Positions 36,146 through 47,031 are shown, counted from the stretch's first letter. The stretch is DNA of 64,000 bases from Collinsella aerofaciens (GCF_028209625.1 NZ_JAQLDU010000002.1:113842-177841), one strand, 5' to 3'. Program-made: numbers and translations. Notes: generated by a model not told the origin, from the letters alone.

Positions 36146-37978
36146 CTACCATTCCAGGTTCCTCCCTCCGCGGAACGCGCCAAAGCCAAAGTGGTCGCAA
36201 CGCAGGCAGCGGCTCGCCTCCTGGCGCGCCTCCTCCTCGGTAAGGCCCTGCTCAACCAGATTCCAATCGTGAATGCGCTCGCCGGCCTCGCGCTCGCCCA
36301 GCTCGCAGCGGCCGCACTCGTGCTTGCCCTTAAACTGCACGGTCGGCAGCCCAACGTCGAGCTTGATCTTGTGGTCAAAGCCCAGATAGCGGTCGATATT
36401 TGCCGAAGCAACGCGGCCGGCGTTGATGGCACGGATGACAGTGGCGGGGCCGGTCTGGCAGTCGCCGCCGCTAAAGAGGCCATCGAAGTTGGGCACGGCG
36501 CCATCCGAATCGGTGACGACGCGACCCCACTTGCAAGCGATGCCCATGTCCTCAAACGGCTTGGAATCGATGTCCTGGCCAATGGCCACAAACACGCGCT
36601 CGCAGGGAATGACGCGCTCGGGCGTGGCGGCGGCACGCGGGGCCGGACGTCCACGACGGGGCTCACCGATAATCTGCGGCTGCACGCGCAGGCCGCTCAC
36701 GCGACCGTCCTCGCCCGTCTCGATAGCGAGCGGCGCCGTCAGCTCCAGAACCTCGCAGCCCTCGGCCTGGGCGCCGGCAATCTCGGCATCCTGAGCCGTC
36801 ATATCGCAGATGCGACGGCGGTAGACGATGCTCACCTTTTCGGCACCGCAGCGCACGGCGAAGCGCGCCACGTCCATGGCCACATTGCCGCCGCCGATGA
36901 CGCACACGCGCTGGCCGCTCAGGTCGGGCAGTTCGTCGTCGCCGATGGCGCGCAGCATCTTGACGGCCGACTCCACGCCGAGCGCCTCTTCGCCCGGAAG
37001 GCCGAGCTTCTTATCGCTGTGGGCGCCAATGGCCAGGTAGACGGCATCGAACTCGTCGCGCAGGAGGGCAAGCTCCTCGCCGTTGACGGAGTGGTCGAGT
37101 TCCACGTCGATGCCGGCGCTCAAGATCCAGTCGATCTCGGCCTGCAGGCGCTCGCGCGGCAGACGGTAGCTGGGGATGCCATAGCGCAGCATGCCGCCCA
37201 GGTGGTGGCGCTGCTCAAAGATGGTCACCTTATGGCCCATCACGGCCAGGTAGTAGGCGCAGGAAAGGCCGGCCGGGCCGCCGCCGATCACGGCGACGCG
37301 CTTGCCGGTGTTGTCCACTACATGCGGCTTGTGGTCGTTGAGGTCACTGTGCTCGACGGCAAAACGCTTGAGGGCAAGGATGTTCATGGGGTCGTCGACC
37401 ATGCCACGGCGGCAGTGCATCTCGCAGGGATGCTCGCACACCAGGCCGCAGACGAGCGGCAGCGGATTGTTCTTGCGGATGACCTTGACGGCGTCGGCAT
37501 AGCGGCCGGCCTCGACCAGCGAAATGTACCCGGGAATGTCGACGTGCGCCGGGCAGCCCGAAACGCACGGGACGCGGGCCTCGCGGTCAAAGCCGCAGGA
37601 GCGCTCGCGGATGTGATGCTCAAAATCGTCGCGGAAGCCGCGAATGGCCGTGAGTGCCATGGCGCCAGCTTCGTAGCCGATGGCGCAATCGCTCGAAAGA
37701 TAGATGGTGCGGGCGGTGCGCTCAATCAAGTTGAGCGTGGACTCATCGGCGCGCCCTTCGAGCACATCGGCGAGCAGGTCGCTCAGCGCGCTCAGGCCCA
37801 CGCGGCAGGGCGTGCACTTGCCGCAGCTCTGGGTGGAGCACAGATTGACGAGCGCTGCCGTAAACTCAACGGGGCACGGGGCGAGCGAACTCACCGCCAG
37901 ACGACGTCCGAGCGCATCGTGCAGGTCGTCCATGACGGCCTGAGCGTGGCTGCGTTCCATTACGTGCAGTCGAGCCAT
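36146..37978 (-). CDS. NAD(P)-dependent flavoprotein, NuoF cluster domain fused to GltD-type oxidoreductase
   Basis: A 610-aa redox subunit. Residues about 35-110 match the C-terminal iron-sulfur domain of NuoF (STQSCGKCTPCRVG, Cys52, 55, 58). The rest is a GltD/NfnB-type domain with two cysteine clusters (CVSGCPAHVDIPGY; CGLVCEHPCEMHC), an FAD Rossmann fold (VAVIGGGPAGLSCAYYLA) and an NAD(P) fold (VCVIGGGNVAMD). A C-terminal CxxC pair lies near CLRCDHFG. The FMN/NADH domain of NuoF is absent. It should pass electrons between NAD(P)H and the hydrogenase encoded directly downstream. Bifurcation is possible but not shown. The ATG at 37978 has AGAGGGG upstream. Confidence 0.85.
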   Translation of the reverse strand: MARLHVMERSHAQAVMDDLHDALGRRLAVSSLAPCPVEFTAALVNLCSTQSCGKCTPCRVGLSALSDLLADVLEGRADESTLNLIERTARTIYLSSDCAIGYEAGAMALTAIRGFRDDFEHHIRERSCGFDREARVPCVSGCPAHVDIPGYISLVEAGRYADAVKVIRKNNPLPLVCGLVCEHPCEMHCRRGMVDDPMNILALKRFAVEHSDLNDHKPHVVDNTGKRVAVIGGGPAGLSCAYYLAVMGHKVTIFEQRHHLGGMLRYGIPSYRLPRERLQAEIDWILSAGIDVELDHSVNGEELALLRDEFDAVYLAIGAHSDKKLGLPGEEALGVESAVKMLRAIGDDELPDLSGQRVCVIGGGNVAMDVARFAVRCGAEKVSIVYRRRICDMTAQDAEIAGAQAEGCEVLELTAPLAIETGEDGRVSGLRVQPQIIGEPRRGRPAPRAAATPERVIPCERVFVAIGQDIDSKPFEDMGIACKWGRVVTDSDGAVPNFDGLFSGGDCQTGPATVIRAINAGRVASANIDRYLGFDHKIKLDVGLPTVQFKGKHECGRCELGEREAGERIHDWNLVEQGLTEEEARQEASRCLRCDHFGFGAFRGGRNLEW

Positions 37979-38138
37979 AAGATCCCCTCTCACATGGCAG
38001 CCCGGAGGCGAGGCCGGGCGAAGTTGCTACACGCACAACACTGACCTAAAAAGTTGTTAGGTCTCCACGCAGTTCGGCAGGCGGTATGAAATGTCACCCT
38101 CGGCGGTGAAATAGAACATTACCGCAGATAAATGCCAT

Positions 38139-38162
38139 ATTTGGTAAAACGCGTTACCAAAT
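38139..38162. promoter_or_regulatory. Palindromic operator upstream of hydrogenase operon
   Basis: ATTTGGTAA-N6-TTACCAAAT is a perfect 9-bp inverted repeat, 160 bases before the flavoprotein start. Its form is that of a dimeric repressor or activator site. The regulator is unknown. Confidence 0.55.
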
Positions 38163-38164
38163 GA

Positions 38165-38202
38165 CAATGCCCCGCCCACGCAATCACGTGGACGGGGCAT
38201 TG
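38165..38202 (-). terminator. Terminator-like hairpin after the GH4 gene
   Basis: CAATGCCCCG and CGGGGCATTG form the stem, extended by CCACG/CGTGG with one mismatch. It lies 33 bases from the GH4 stop. No T run follows, so termination is uncertain. Confidence 0.5.
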
Positions 38203-38234
38203 CTCCAGGTATGCGGCCAGCGACCCTGTTGCTT

Positions 38235-39617
38235 TTACTTAAGCTCGGGCCAGTAACCCTTGTTGGCCTCGATCATGTCGTCGAGAACCTCCTTGGCGAC
38301 CTTCATCGAAGGCACGGTCTTGTTCAGCGTAAAGGCCTTGAGCGCCTTCTCGTAAGAACCCTCGATCGTAGCCTCGACCACGAGCTTCTCGGAGTTCAGC
38401 TGCTGCATCATGAGGCCCTGCTGGAACAGAGGAATGTTGTCGCGGCTGATGACCTCGGGGCCATTCTTGCCAATGTAGGCAGGCAGCTCGACCATAGCGT
38501 CGTAGGGCATGTTGGGGATAGCGCCCTTGTTCTCGCAAATGACCAGGAAGCGCTGCTTGGTGTCGTTCTTCAGAGCGATAGCCAAATCGGCAATCCAGTC
38601 GCCGTGGCTGCCCGCATAGAACGTGCTCTCGTCGATCTCGCCCGTCTTCTCGTAGTGGTCGATGCCGTCGAAGAGGTTCTTCTCACGCGTCTCCTCAACC
38701 TCGTTAGCACGGGTGCGCTCGGGGTTGGAATGCTCGACGAACTCCTTCTGCTGCAGGTAGTAGTTCAGATACGTGTTGGGCAGGTACTCCGGGAAGCACT
38801 CCATGATCTCGTACTCGCCCTTCCAGACGTAGTACCAGCTGCCCTTGGTGTGGCGGTTCTGCTCGGGGTGCTCGTCAGTGGCCTCCTCGGGCTTCTTTGC
38901 CATGAGCGAGCCCATGCCCTTGAGGTAGGAGTCGGGCAGCAGAATCTCATGCTCCTTGATGTACTCGCGCAGCTGCGGGAGCACCTCCTCGCCCTTGTGG
39001 CGGATCGAGGTGAACCAACCAAAGTGGTTGAGGCCAAAGTAATCGTACTCGACATCCTTCTTGTCGATATCGAGTGCGGCGCAAACCACGTCGATGATCG
39101 CGATCGGCATGTCGCAGATGTTGATGATGCGAGCGTTGGGACGCAGCACGCGGCAGCCCTCGGACACGATGGCAGCAGGGTTGGAGTAGTTGAGAATCCA
39201 GTAGTCCTTCTTGGCGTACTTCTCAACGTCATCGATCATCTCGACCATGGGGAAGATGGTGCGCATGCCGTAGGCAAGGCCGCCGCAGCCGCAGGTCTCC
39301 TGACCCACGCAACCGTGGCGCAGCGGAATCTTCTCGTCCTGCTCGCGCATGGCGTAGCCGCCCACGCGCATCTGGGCAAACACGAAGCTCGCGTCGGTAA
39401 AAGCCGTCTTTTTGTCGGTGGTCACCGTAAGCTTGATGTCCAGGCCAAGGTCCTCGTGCAAAATCCAGTCCACGAGCACGCCGATCTTGCGCTGACGCTC
39501 CTCGTTGATGTCGTACAGACGAATCTCGTCAACGTCGAGCTCGTCCTTGCGCAGGGCGATGGACTTGACGATGCCGGGGGTAAAGGTGGATCCGCCACCA
39601 CACAGAGTAATGATCAT
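38235..39617 (-). CDS. 6-phospho-alpha-glucosidase, GH4 family
   Basis: A 460-aa NAD- and Mn-dependent glycosidase that cleaves phosphorylated alpha-glucosides imported by the PTS. The N-terminal Rossmann loop is LCGGGSTFTPG. The metal-binding motif is Cys168-Asp-Met-Pro with His198 in GLNHFGW. In the GH4 family CDMP marks 6-phospho-alpha-glucosidases (GlvA/MalH), whereas CN(V/I)P marks beta-specific enzymes. It lies three bases after the EIICB gene stop and is the last gene of the operon. The likely substrate is maltose 6'-phosphate or a relative. Confidence 0.9.
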   Translation of the reverse strand: MIITLCGGGSTFTPGIVKSIALRKDELDVDEIRLYDINEERQRKIGVLVDWILHEDLGLDIKLTVTTDKKTAFTDASFVFAQMRVGGYAMREQDEKIPLRHGCVGQETCGCGGLAYGMRTIFPMVEMIDDVEKYAKKDYWILNYSNPAAIVSEGCRVLRPNARIINICDMPIAIIDVVCAALDIDKKDVEYDYFGLNHFGWFTSIRHKGEEVLPQLREYIKEHEILLPDSYLKGMGSLMAKKPEEATDEHPEQNRHTKGSWYYVWKGEYEIMECFPEYLPNTYLNYYLQQKEFVEHSNPERTRANEVEETREKNLFDGIDHYEKTGEIDESTFYAGSHGDWIADLAIALKNDTKQRFLVICENKGAIPNMPYDAMVELPAYIGKNGPEVISRDNIPLFQQGLMMQQLNSEKLVVEATIEGSYEKALKAFTLNKTVPSMKVAKEVLDDMIEANKGYWPELK

Positions 39618-39620
39618 TGT

Positions 39621-41237
39621 TTACTGCTCCTTCTCAATTGCGTTTTCGACCTTGTCGCGCATCTCGGCGACCTTCATGCCAAAGATGATCTGGATATTGT
39701 TGCCGTTGCGGTTGATGCCGCTGTTGGGCACGTGGTTGATGAGGTTCTCATCGATGAGGTCCGGGTTCTTAACGTTCACGCGAAGACGCGTAAAGCAGTT
39801 CTCGAGCTCCTCGATGTTGTCCTTGCCGCCAAGACCTGCGACCAGGTCGGCAATACCTGCATCGACGCCCTCTGCGGGAGCTGCGGCAACAGCGCCCTGC
39901 TTCACCGCGACAGACGCGGCGGCCTCGCCCTCGGCAACGGACTCGGCGAGCTCGGACTCCTCCTCGCGGCCAGGCGTGTGGAGGTTGAGCTTCTTAATAA
40001 GGAAGGTGAAGAGGAAGAAGTACAGAGCGGCGTTGACGACTCCAAGCACCAGCATCATCGGCCAGTTGGTCTTGTCGACACCGAGGACCAGGTTGGAAAC
40101 CACGATGTTGATGATACCGCCTGCAGTCGAAGCGGGCACGGAGAGGACCTTGAGCAGAACCAGGAAGATGCCGGAAAGAACCGAGTGAACGACAAAGAGC
40201 ACGGGAGCGGCAAAGACAAAGAGGAAGTCCATGGGCTCGGTGACACAGGAGAGCACGGCGGTGATAATCAGCGGGATGATAACGGCCTTGGTCTTATCCT
40301 TGTTCCCCTTGTAAGCGGTGAAGATAAAGGCGAGACCGATACCGATGTAGGGCCACAGGTTGTTGAAGGTGTAGCTGTTGAAATACGTGCTATCGGAGAA
40401 GGGCTGGCCCGTCATTGCCATCTCGGCAACACGGATGGGATAGGCGCCGGCGATAACCTGATCACCCAGCGTCAGGGTGCCACCCACATCGGAGAACTGG
40501 AACGGGGTGTAGATGAGGTGGTGCAGACCGGTGGGAACGAGCAGCTTGTTGAGCATGCCGTAGATAAACAGACCGATGTTGCCCGACTCCTTAATGATGC
40601 CGGCAACGGAGGAGATGGCACCCTGAACCGGAGGCCAAACGATGCAGAAGCCAGCGCCCATAATCCAGGAAATGATGATCATGATCAGGAACGGAAAGCG
40701 AACGCCCGAGAACATCGAAAGGGCAATGGGGAACTGCTTGTTCGAGTACTTGTTGAACACAGCACCGGTGATGCAGCCCAGGATGATGCCGCCAAACACG
40801 CCGGTATCGAGCACCTGGATGCCCATAACGGTGGCCTGGCCGGTTCCGGTAAGGCCGAGCATGCCGCTCGCTTCGGCAAGAGAGCCGGTGGCGTTGAGCA
40901 CGATGTTATTGGCCTGCAGGAACAGGAAGAACGACATCAGGGCGATCAGCGAAGCATGGCCCTTGTTCTTCTTTGCCATGGCGCCGGCGATGCCCACGCA
41001 GAACAGAATCGAGAGGTTGTTGATGATAAACATCAGCGACTGATAGACAACGGCGCCCACAAGCTGGAACGGACCGGAGCCCAGCACAGGAATCACGGCG
41101 CAGATGGTCTTGTTGGTCAGAATAATGCCCACGATGAGCAGAATGCCGGCAACCGAGAGATACATCATCGGCTGAACGATTGACTTCGCGAACACCTCCA
41201 ACGGCGCTTTGAAATTGAACTTCTTTTTTGCGGTCAT
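39621..41237 (-). CDS. PTS EIICB, alpha-glucoside/maltose type
   Basis: A 538-aa membrane transporter. Residues about 1-420 are the EIIC glucose/maltose-type channel (about ten membrane segments, SVAGILLIVGIIL, VPTGLHHLIYTPF, TEPMDFLF). A flexible Ala/Glu-rich linker follows, then an EIIB domain with phosphorylated Cys in ENCFTRLRV. No EIIA domain is fused; the EIIA is encoded upstream in the operon. The ATG at 41237 follows GGAG; the ORF begins further upstream without support. With the GH4 enzyme it should import and use alpha-glucosides. Confidence 0.92.
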   Translation of the reverse strand: MTAKKKFNFKAPLEVFAKSIVQPMMYLSVAGILLIVGIILTNKTICAVIPVLGSGPFQLVGAVVYQSLMFIINNLSILFCVGIAGAMAKKNKGHASLIALMSFFLFLQANNIVLNATGSLAEASGMLGLTGTGQATVMGIQVLDTGVFGGIILGCITGAVFNKYSNKQFPIALSMFSGVRFPFLIMIIISWIMGAGFCIVWPPVQGAISSVAGIIKESGNIGLFIYGMLNKLLVPTGLHHLIYTPFQFSDVGGTLTLGDQVIAGAYPIRVAEMAMTGQPFSDSTYFNSYTFNNLWPYIGIGLAFIFTAYKGNKDKTKAVIIPLIITAVLSCVTEPMDFLFVFAAPVLFVVHSVLSGIFLVLLKVLSVPASTAGGIINIVVSNLVLGVDKTNWPMMLVLGVVNAALYFFLFTFLIKKLNLHTPGREEESELAESVAEGEAAASVAVKQGAVAAAPAEGVDAGIADLVAGLGGKDNIEELENCFTRLRVNVKNPDLIDENLINHVPNSGINRNGNNIQIIFGMKVAEMRDKVENAIEKEQ

Positions 41238-41336
41238 AGCGGTACTCCCCTTCCTTTTCCGCAAATTAAGACAGATGTGCCCTGGGCAAGACCGTGAGCC
41301 TTGCCTTATATCAATCGATGTGTGGGCACGTTATGC

Positions 41337-42203
41337 CTAGAGACCAGGTTCTCCAAGCAGGTTAACAATGTGATATGCGAGATAACTCTTCTCGGCATCG
41401 GTAACGACAACGTTATAGGTAGACGCTAAGTGGTCGGCAATTGACTCCGCACACGAGAACGCCCTCGGATACGCCGTTTCATCGATACGGAACAGCGCGT
41501 CGCCATTGACCTGCCCCGCCGCGGGATCGAGCGCTCGCTGCGCAAAAAACTGCAGATGGCGAACGAAACGCTCGTACGGCAACGAGGTGACGTCAAGGGT
41601 CGTGGCATAGTGCTCGGAAACAATCGCGAGCACGTCGCGAACAAGCTGGACCGAAACAATCAGACGGTCAGAGCGCTGCGGCATAGTGGCGTTGACGATA
41701 TGCAGCGTAATAAAACCCTGCTCTTCTTCGCTCATCTGGATGCCCATATACTCCTTGATAATCTGCAGCGCACGGCCCGCAAGCGCATACTCCTTGCGAT
41801 AGAACTGCTGGATCTCGAGCAGCAGCGGGTTCTCGCAGGGAACGCCCTTGCGCTCGCGCTCCAAGGCAAGGCTGATATGGTCTGCGAGAGCAATGAGAAT
41901 CTTATCGTTGATGTCGACATTGAGCTCTCGACGAAGCATCTGAACGATTTCCTCGGAAATCACGAGGTTGACGGTGGGGATGGACTCCAAAAGATGAGCC
42001 AAGCGGTCAATCGTACGCGAATCCTGAGAAGTTCCCTCCTGCAACGCGTAGGTCTTTTCGACTGACGCCTCGTCGATGGCATCGCCGGCATGACGGCCAA
42101 AGCAGAGGCCTCGACCGATGACGATGAGCTCGGAGCCATCGTCCGAAGTGACCATTGCGACGTTGTTGTTAAAAACTCGCTTGATAACCACGGTACCCAC
42201 CAC
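41337..42203 (-). CDS. BglG/LicT-family transcription antiterminator
   Basis: A 288-aa RNA-binding antiterminator. The N-terminal ~55 residues form the CAT RNA-binding domain (IKRVFNNNVAMV, VIGRGLCFGRHAGD). Two PRD domains follow, with conserved His residues in LLESIPTVNL/ALADHISLAL and QGFITLHIVNA/SYLAYHIVN. PTS phosphorylation of the PRDs sets activity. A GTG start at 42203 fits the CAT domain; no strong ribosome binding site is seen, so translation is probably coupled to the EIIA gene six bases upstream. A possible target leader is described before EIIA. Confidence 0.9.
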   Translation of the reverse strand: MVGTVVIKRVFNNNVAMVTSDDGSELIVIGRGLCFGRHAGDAIDEASVEKTYALQEGTSQDSRTIDRLAHLLESIPTVNLVISEEIVQMLRRELNVDINDKILIALADHISLALERERKGVPCENPLLLEIQQFYRKEYALAGRALQIIKEYMGIQMSEEEQGFITLHIVNATMPQRSDRLIVSVQLVRDVLAIVSEHYATTLDVTSLPYERFVRHLQFFAQRALDPAAGQVNGDALFRIDETAYPRAFSCAESIADHLASTYNVVVTDAEKSYLAYHIVNLLGEPGL

Positions 42204-42209
42204 AAGAAT

Positions 42210-42722
42210 TTACTCGGAAAGCCAGACGACAGGCTCTTTAACAGCAACAGGGCCGGAAGCATGCTCACGAAGAGTCGAGTTCTCCGAGCGCTCGCACACG
42301 ATAACGAAGACCGTGGGATCGAAGCCGGCGGCGCGGACCGCGTCGAAATCGACCTCGACGAGGGGCTGGCCCGCGTCGACATGATCGCCCTGGGCAACGA
42401 GCGCATGGAAGCCCTTGCCCTCAAGCTTAACAGTATCGATTCCGATATGCAGCATCACCTGAGCAGAGCTGTCGTCGGACATGATGCCCAGCGCGTGCTC
42501 AGTCGGAAACAGCGCGGCGACGGTGCCGGAAACAGGAGCGCACACCGTTCCCTCTTGGGGAACCACGGCAACGCCATCGCCCACGGCACGGCTGCTAAAA
42601 GCGGGGTCATTGGTATTTTCTAGATGAACAAGCTCGCCGGAAACAGGAGCGAGGATTTCGAACTCGGAAGTTGCAGTCTTCTGCTCATCCGAACCGCCCA
42701 TCAGGCGAGAAAAGAAACCCAT
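42210..42722 (-). CDS. PTS EIIA, glucose (Crr) type
   Basis: A 170-aa soluble phosphocarrier. The phospho-accepting His92 is in VMLHIGIDTVKL and the second active-site His76 is in PTEHALGI. The N-terminal FEILAPVSGELV is typical. It should pass phosphate from HPr to the EIIB domain of the EIICB encoded downstream. The start at 42722 lies after AAGGGA. It is the first gene of the alpha-glucoside operon. Confidence 0.9.
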   Translation of the reverse strand: MGFFSRLMGGSDEQKTATSEFEILAPVSGELVHLENTNDPAFSSRAVGDGVAVVPQEGTVCAPVSGTVAALFPTEHALGIMSDDSSAQVMLHIGIDTVKLEGKGFHALVAQGDHVDAGQPLVEVDFDAVRAAGFDPTVFVIVCERSENSTLREHASGPVAVKEPVVWLSE

Positions 42723-42751
42723 GGTGGCATGTCCCTTCATAAATATAGCCC

Positions 42752-42834
42752 AACCAAAATCAAGCGAATGCGTCCATAGAGACACATCCGTTCAAAGACT
42801 TTGGTTAGGCCCACGTCCGAGGGACTCGGTAACC
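42752..42834 (-). promoter_or_regulatory. Antiterminator/terminator-like leader of the PTS operon
   Basis: In the transcript before EIIA, GGTTA and TAACC close a hairpin (42834-42803) with an inner CCGAG/CTCGG stem. A second structure pairs AACCAAA (42806-42800) with TTTGGTT (42758-42752) around an inner imperfect 10-bp stem. The two share the AACC bases, so they exclude each other, as in BglG/LicT control. The first hairpin is not a close match to the known RAT consensus and no long U run follows the second. Confidence 0.4.
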
Positions 42835-42937
42835 TTCCGCATTTCTTTTTACGGGAGTTATTGTAGACAAGCCCAAAGCCAGAACAATCATTATGACCGG
42901 TGAGCGGTATTTTTTCTTCGATAAACGGTATTTAGGC

Positions 42938-42983
42938 GGCACTTAGGGGCGTTCCTTTTCTGCCGGCACCCAGGGACACTCCT
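42938..42983. repeat. Diverged relic of the GGGGACGTTCC palindrome
   Basis: The words GGCACTT, GGGGCGTTCCTT and CTGCCGGCA occur in the same order as in the perfect palindrome at 31411-31468. Here the right arm has decayed. Confidence 0.65.
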
Positions 42984-43008
42984 TGCTCTGGCCCCTTTGC
43001 ACCAAAAA

Positions 43009-43036
43009 GGGCCCCGAGCGTAGTTGCTCGGGGCCC
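43009..43036 (-). terminator. Rho-independent terminator of the DEAD-box helicase gene
   Basis: On the minus strand GGGCCCCGAG pairs with CTCGGGGCCC across an eight-base loop, followed by TTTTT. Confidence 0.88.
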
Positions 43037-43070
43037 TTAGCTTGCCTCACACTAGCGTGCGACGCGTATG

Positions 43071-45320
<2,250 letters not shown>

Positions 45321-45582
45321 ATGTTGTTGTTCCTTATCTGCACGCGCAATGGGCACGGCATGCGGCCGCGCGGGCGTGCTTGGTAGTGCGCCAATACATA
45401 CAAAAACGGGTGCGCACAGAGAGGACGTTGCTCAGCACGCTGGCGATCGCTTTGGCAGCCCTATCGCGCGCCGTCCAGACGCAGCAGCTCTAAGCGATGG
45501 AGCAGATTCGCCGCGGGTTAGTATACCCGTACTCCGTATGCCCCCACGTAAACCACAGATGACGGAGCAGGTCTGGGCCAAT

Positions 45583-45722
45583 TGTCTCAATCTGTAACAT
45601 CAACAGGGCAAATCTTCCTCTACGTGTTACAGATCGAGACAAACGGTCGACACGGTTCACAAACGTCTCAATCTGTAACAGTTACCGAGTAAAATCGGTC
45701 CTAATTGTTATAGATCAAGACA
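45583..45722. repeat. Hairpin-array locus A (2 units)
   Basis: Units at 45583-45641 and 45664-45722, each with 17-nt arms (TGTCTCAATCTGTAACA-like and its complement) around a 25-nt loop. The second unit is the most diverged. Start-to-start spacing is 81 bp and the 22-nt sequence between units is unique. The locus lies in the ~580-base gap between the divergent DEAD helicase and FHA genes, and no gene is seen there. Confidence 0.85.
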
Positions 45723-45762
45723 GAGGGGGATTTCCGTCCGGTCCAAACCAAATCTCTCAGTC

Positions 45763-45793
45763 TTCCTGCAATTTCGAACATGTGGCCTATAAT
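45763..45793 (+). promoter_or_regulatory. Possible promoter of the FHA-kinase genes
   Basis: A perfect TATAAT (45788-45793) lies about 108 bases before the FHA start. The -35 region is weak (TTCCTG at about 45763, spacer 19). Confidence 0.35.
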
Positions 45794-45900
45794 GTTGCTT
45801 TGGTTACGCTACATATTGCGCAGCCATTTAATACGTCGCCCACCGGGGGCCATTAATTCCTATCGCCTTATTGGCTAGGAAGCAATCAAAGGAGGTATCC

Positions 45901-46860
45901 GTGGCAGCAGAGACGCCTTGCTCGGTCCTCTATAACGATATTCGCTCGTTCGGCGGTCTTAAACATCTCGAGATCGCCCGAATGCTCATCAATGGAAACT
46001 CTTATCTCGGCAGTACCCTGCTCGAGAAATGCTCTTCCAACCGCTCGTATCTCACCCGTTACATCGTCCATCGCGAGCCTGACCAGTGCGCGCCCGCCAT
46101 CTACAGCGACTTTGCCGTCACCACGCTCAATCTTTCCGCGGCAATCTGCAGCAAGCTCGGCGGCGAGTCCGCCTATCAGGCAATCGCCGAGCACTATCGC
46201 GGCCCGGCCGCCAACGAAATGATGTCGGCTCTCGCCAGCTACAAGCTGGACAGCCGCCTATATGCAAATGCCCTCAATCACATCGACAACTTTGACGGCA
46301 ATGCCGTGCGCGAGAAGAGTACGCTTTACCTTATGCTCTTTGTGGCAACGGGGGCGCTCGCTGACCCCATCCAAGGCGTGGCCACCGTCGAGCGCTTTTG
46401 CGACAGCAAGACAGGCGGGCACTTTGGCACCACCGAAACTACCGTCGGACGTGGCTTTATGAGCAGCCTGGAGCAGCCGCGCACTGTCGCCCCCAACCTC
46501 GGTCTGCTCAGAACCCATGCCGACAACTGCGCCGACATGCAAATCCATCCCCTCACACGCGATCCGCGCGGCACGGTAATTGGGTCCTTGCCCAAAACCT
46601 CGCCCAGCATCACCGATGTAGGCGCTGATGCATCGCGCGAGCATCTCCGCATTTGGCTCGAAGGCGGACACTGGTACGCCCAGGGCCTTGGGTCGACCAA
46701 CGGCACAGTGCTCGAATCGGGCGCGGGCGACGGCGATATCGTAATCGAGCCGCCGCGCGACCAACGCGAGCCCGGCAAAGTCTATCCCCCGGTGGAAATC
46801 GAAAACAGCGACAGGCTCCATCTGGGTCTCTACACGACATTCCTTGTCATTGTGGACTAG
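45901..46860 (+). CDS. FHA-domain protein
   Basis: A 319-aa protein. The C-terminal ~100 residues form a forkhead-associated domain, which binds phosphothreonine: VIGSLPKTSPSITD, ASREHLRIW and LGSTNGTVLESG. The N-terminal ~200 residues are helical and not recognised. The GTG at 45901 is preferred because AAAGGAGGT lies just upstream. The next gene encodes a Ser/Thr protein kinase, so it is likely a reader or substrate of that kinase. A terminator-like hairpin separates the two. Confidence 0.8.
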   Translation: MAAETPCSVLYNDIRSFGGLKHLEIARMLINGNSYLGSTLLEKCSSNRSYLTRYIVHREPDQCAPAIYSDFAVTTLNLSAAICSKLGGESAYQAIAEHYRGPAANEMMSALASYKLDSRLYANALNHIDNFDGNAVREKSTLYLMLFVATGALADPIQGVATVERFCDSKTGGHFGTTETTVGRGFMSSLEQPRTVAPNLGLLRTHADNCADMQIHPLTRDPRGTVIGSLPKTSPSITDVGADASREHLRIWLEGGHWYAQGLGSTNGTVLESGAGDGDIVIEPPRDQREPGKVYPPVEIENSDRLHLGLYTTFLVIVD

Positions 46861-46862
46861 CG

Positions 46863-46893
46863 CGGACGGCGATCGAAAGACGGTCGCCGTCCG
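46863..46893 (+). terminator. Rho-independent terminator after FHA gene
   Basis: CGGACGGCGA pairs with TCGCCGTCCG across an 11-base loop, followed by TCTTTCGTCTT. Confidence 0.75.
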
Positions 46894-46938
46894 TCTTTCG
46901 TCTTCTACCTTCTGCGTCGTAAACGACAATACTCAGCG

Positions 46939-46999
46939 GTATACGTGGGCAGTGTGGCTATCATGGTACTTTACCGATATCCACACTGCCCACGTATAC
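46939..46999. repeat. 19-bp perfect inverted repeat before the kinase gene
   Basis: GTATACGTGGGCAGTGTGG (46939-46957) and its exact complement (46981-46999) flank a 23-base loop, 32 bases before the kinase start. It differs from the other palindrome families in the window. Confidence 0.8.
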
Positions 47000-47031
47000 G
47001 CGCAGCAACCCATGCTAGACAAAGGAACGCC

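Noticed and set aside
38211..41183. 990-codon plus-strand frame antisense to the GH4 and PTS genes
   Set aside because: Shadow of two well-identified minus-strand genes.
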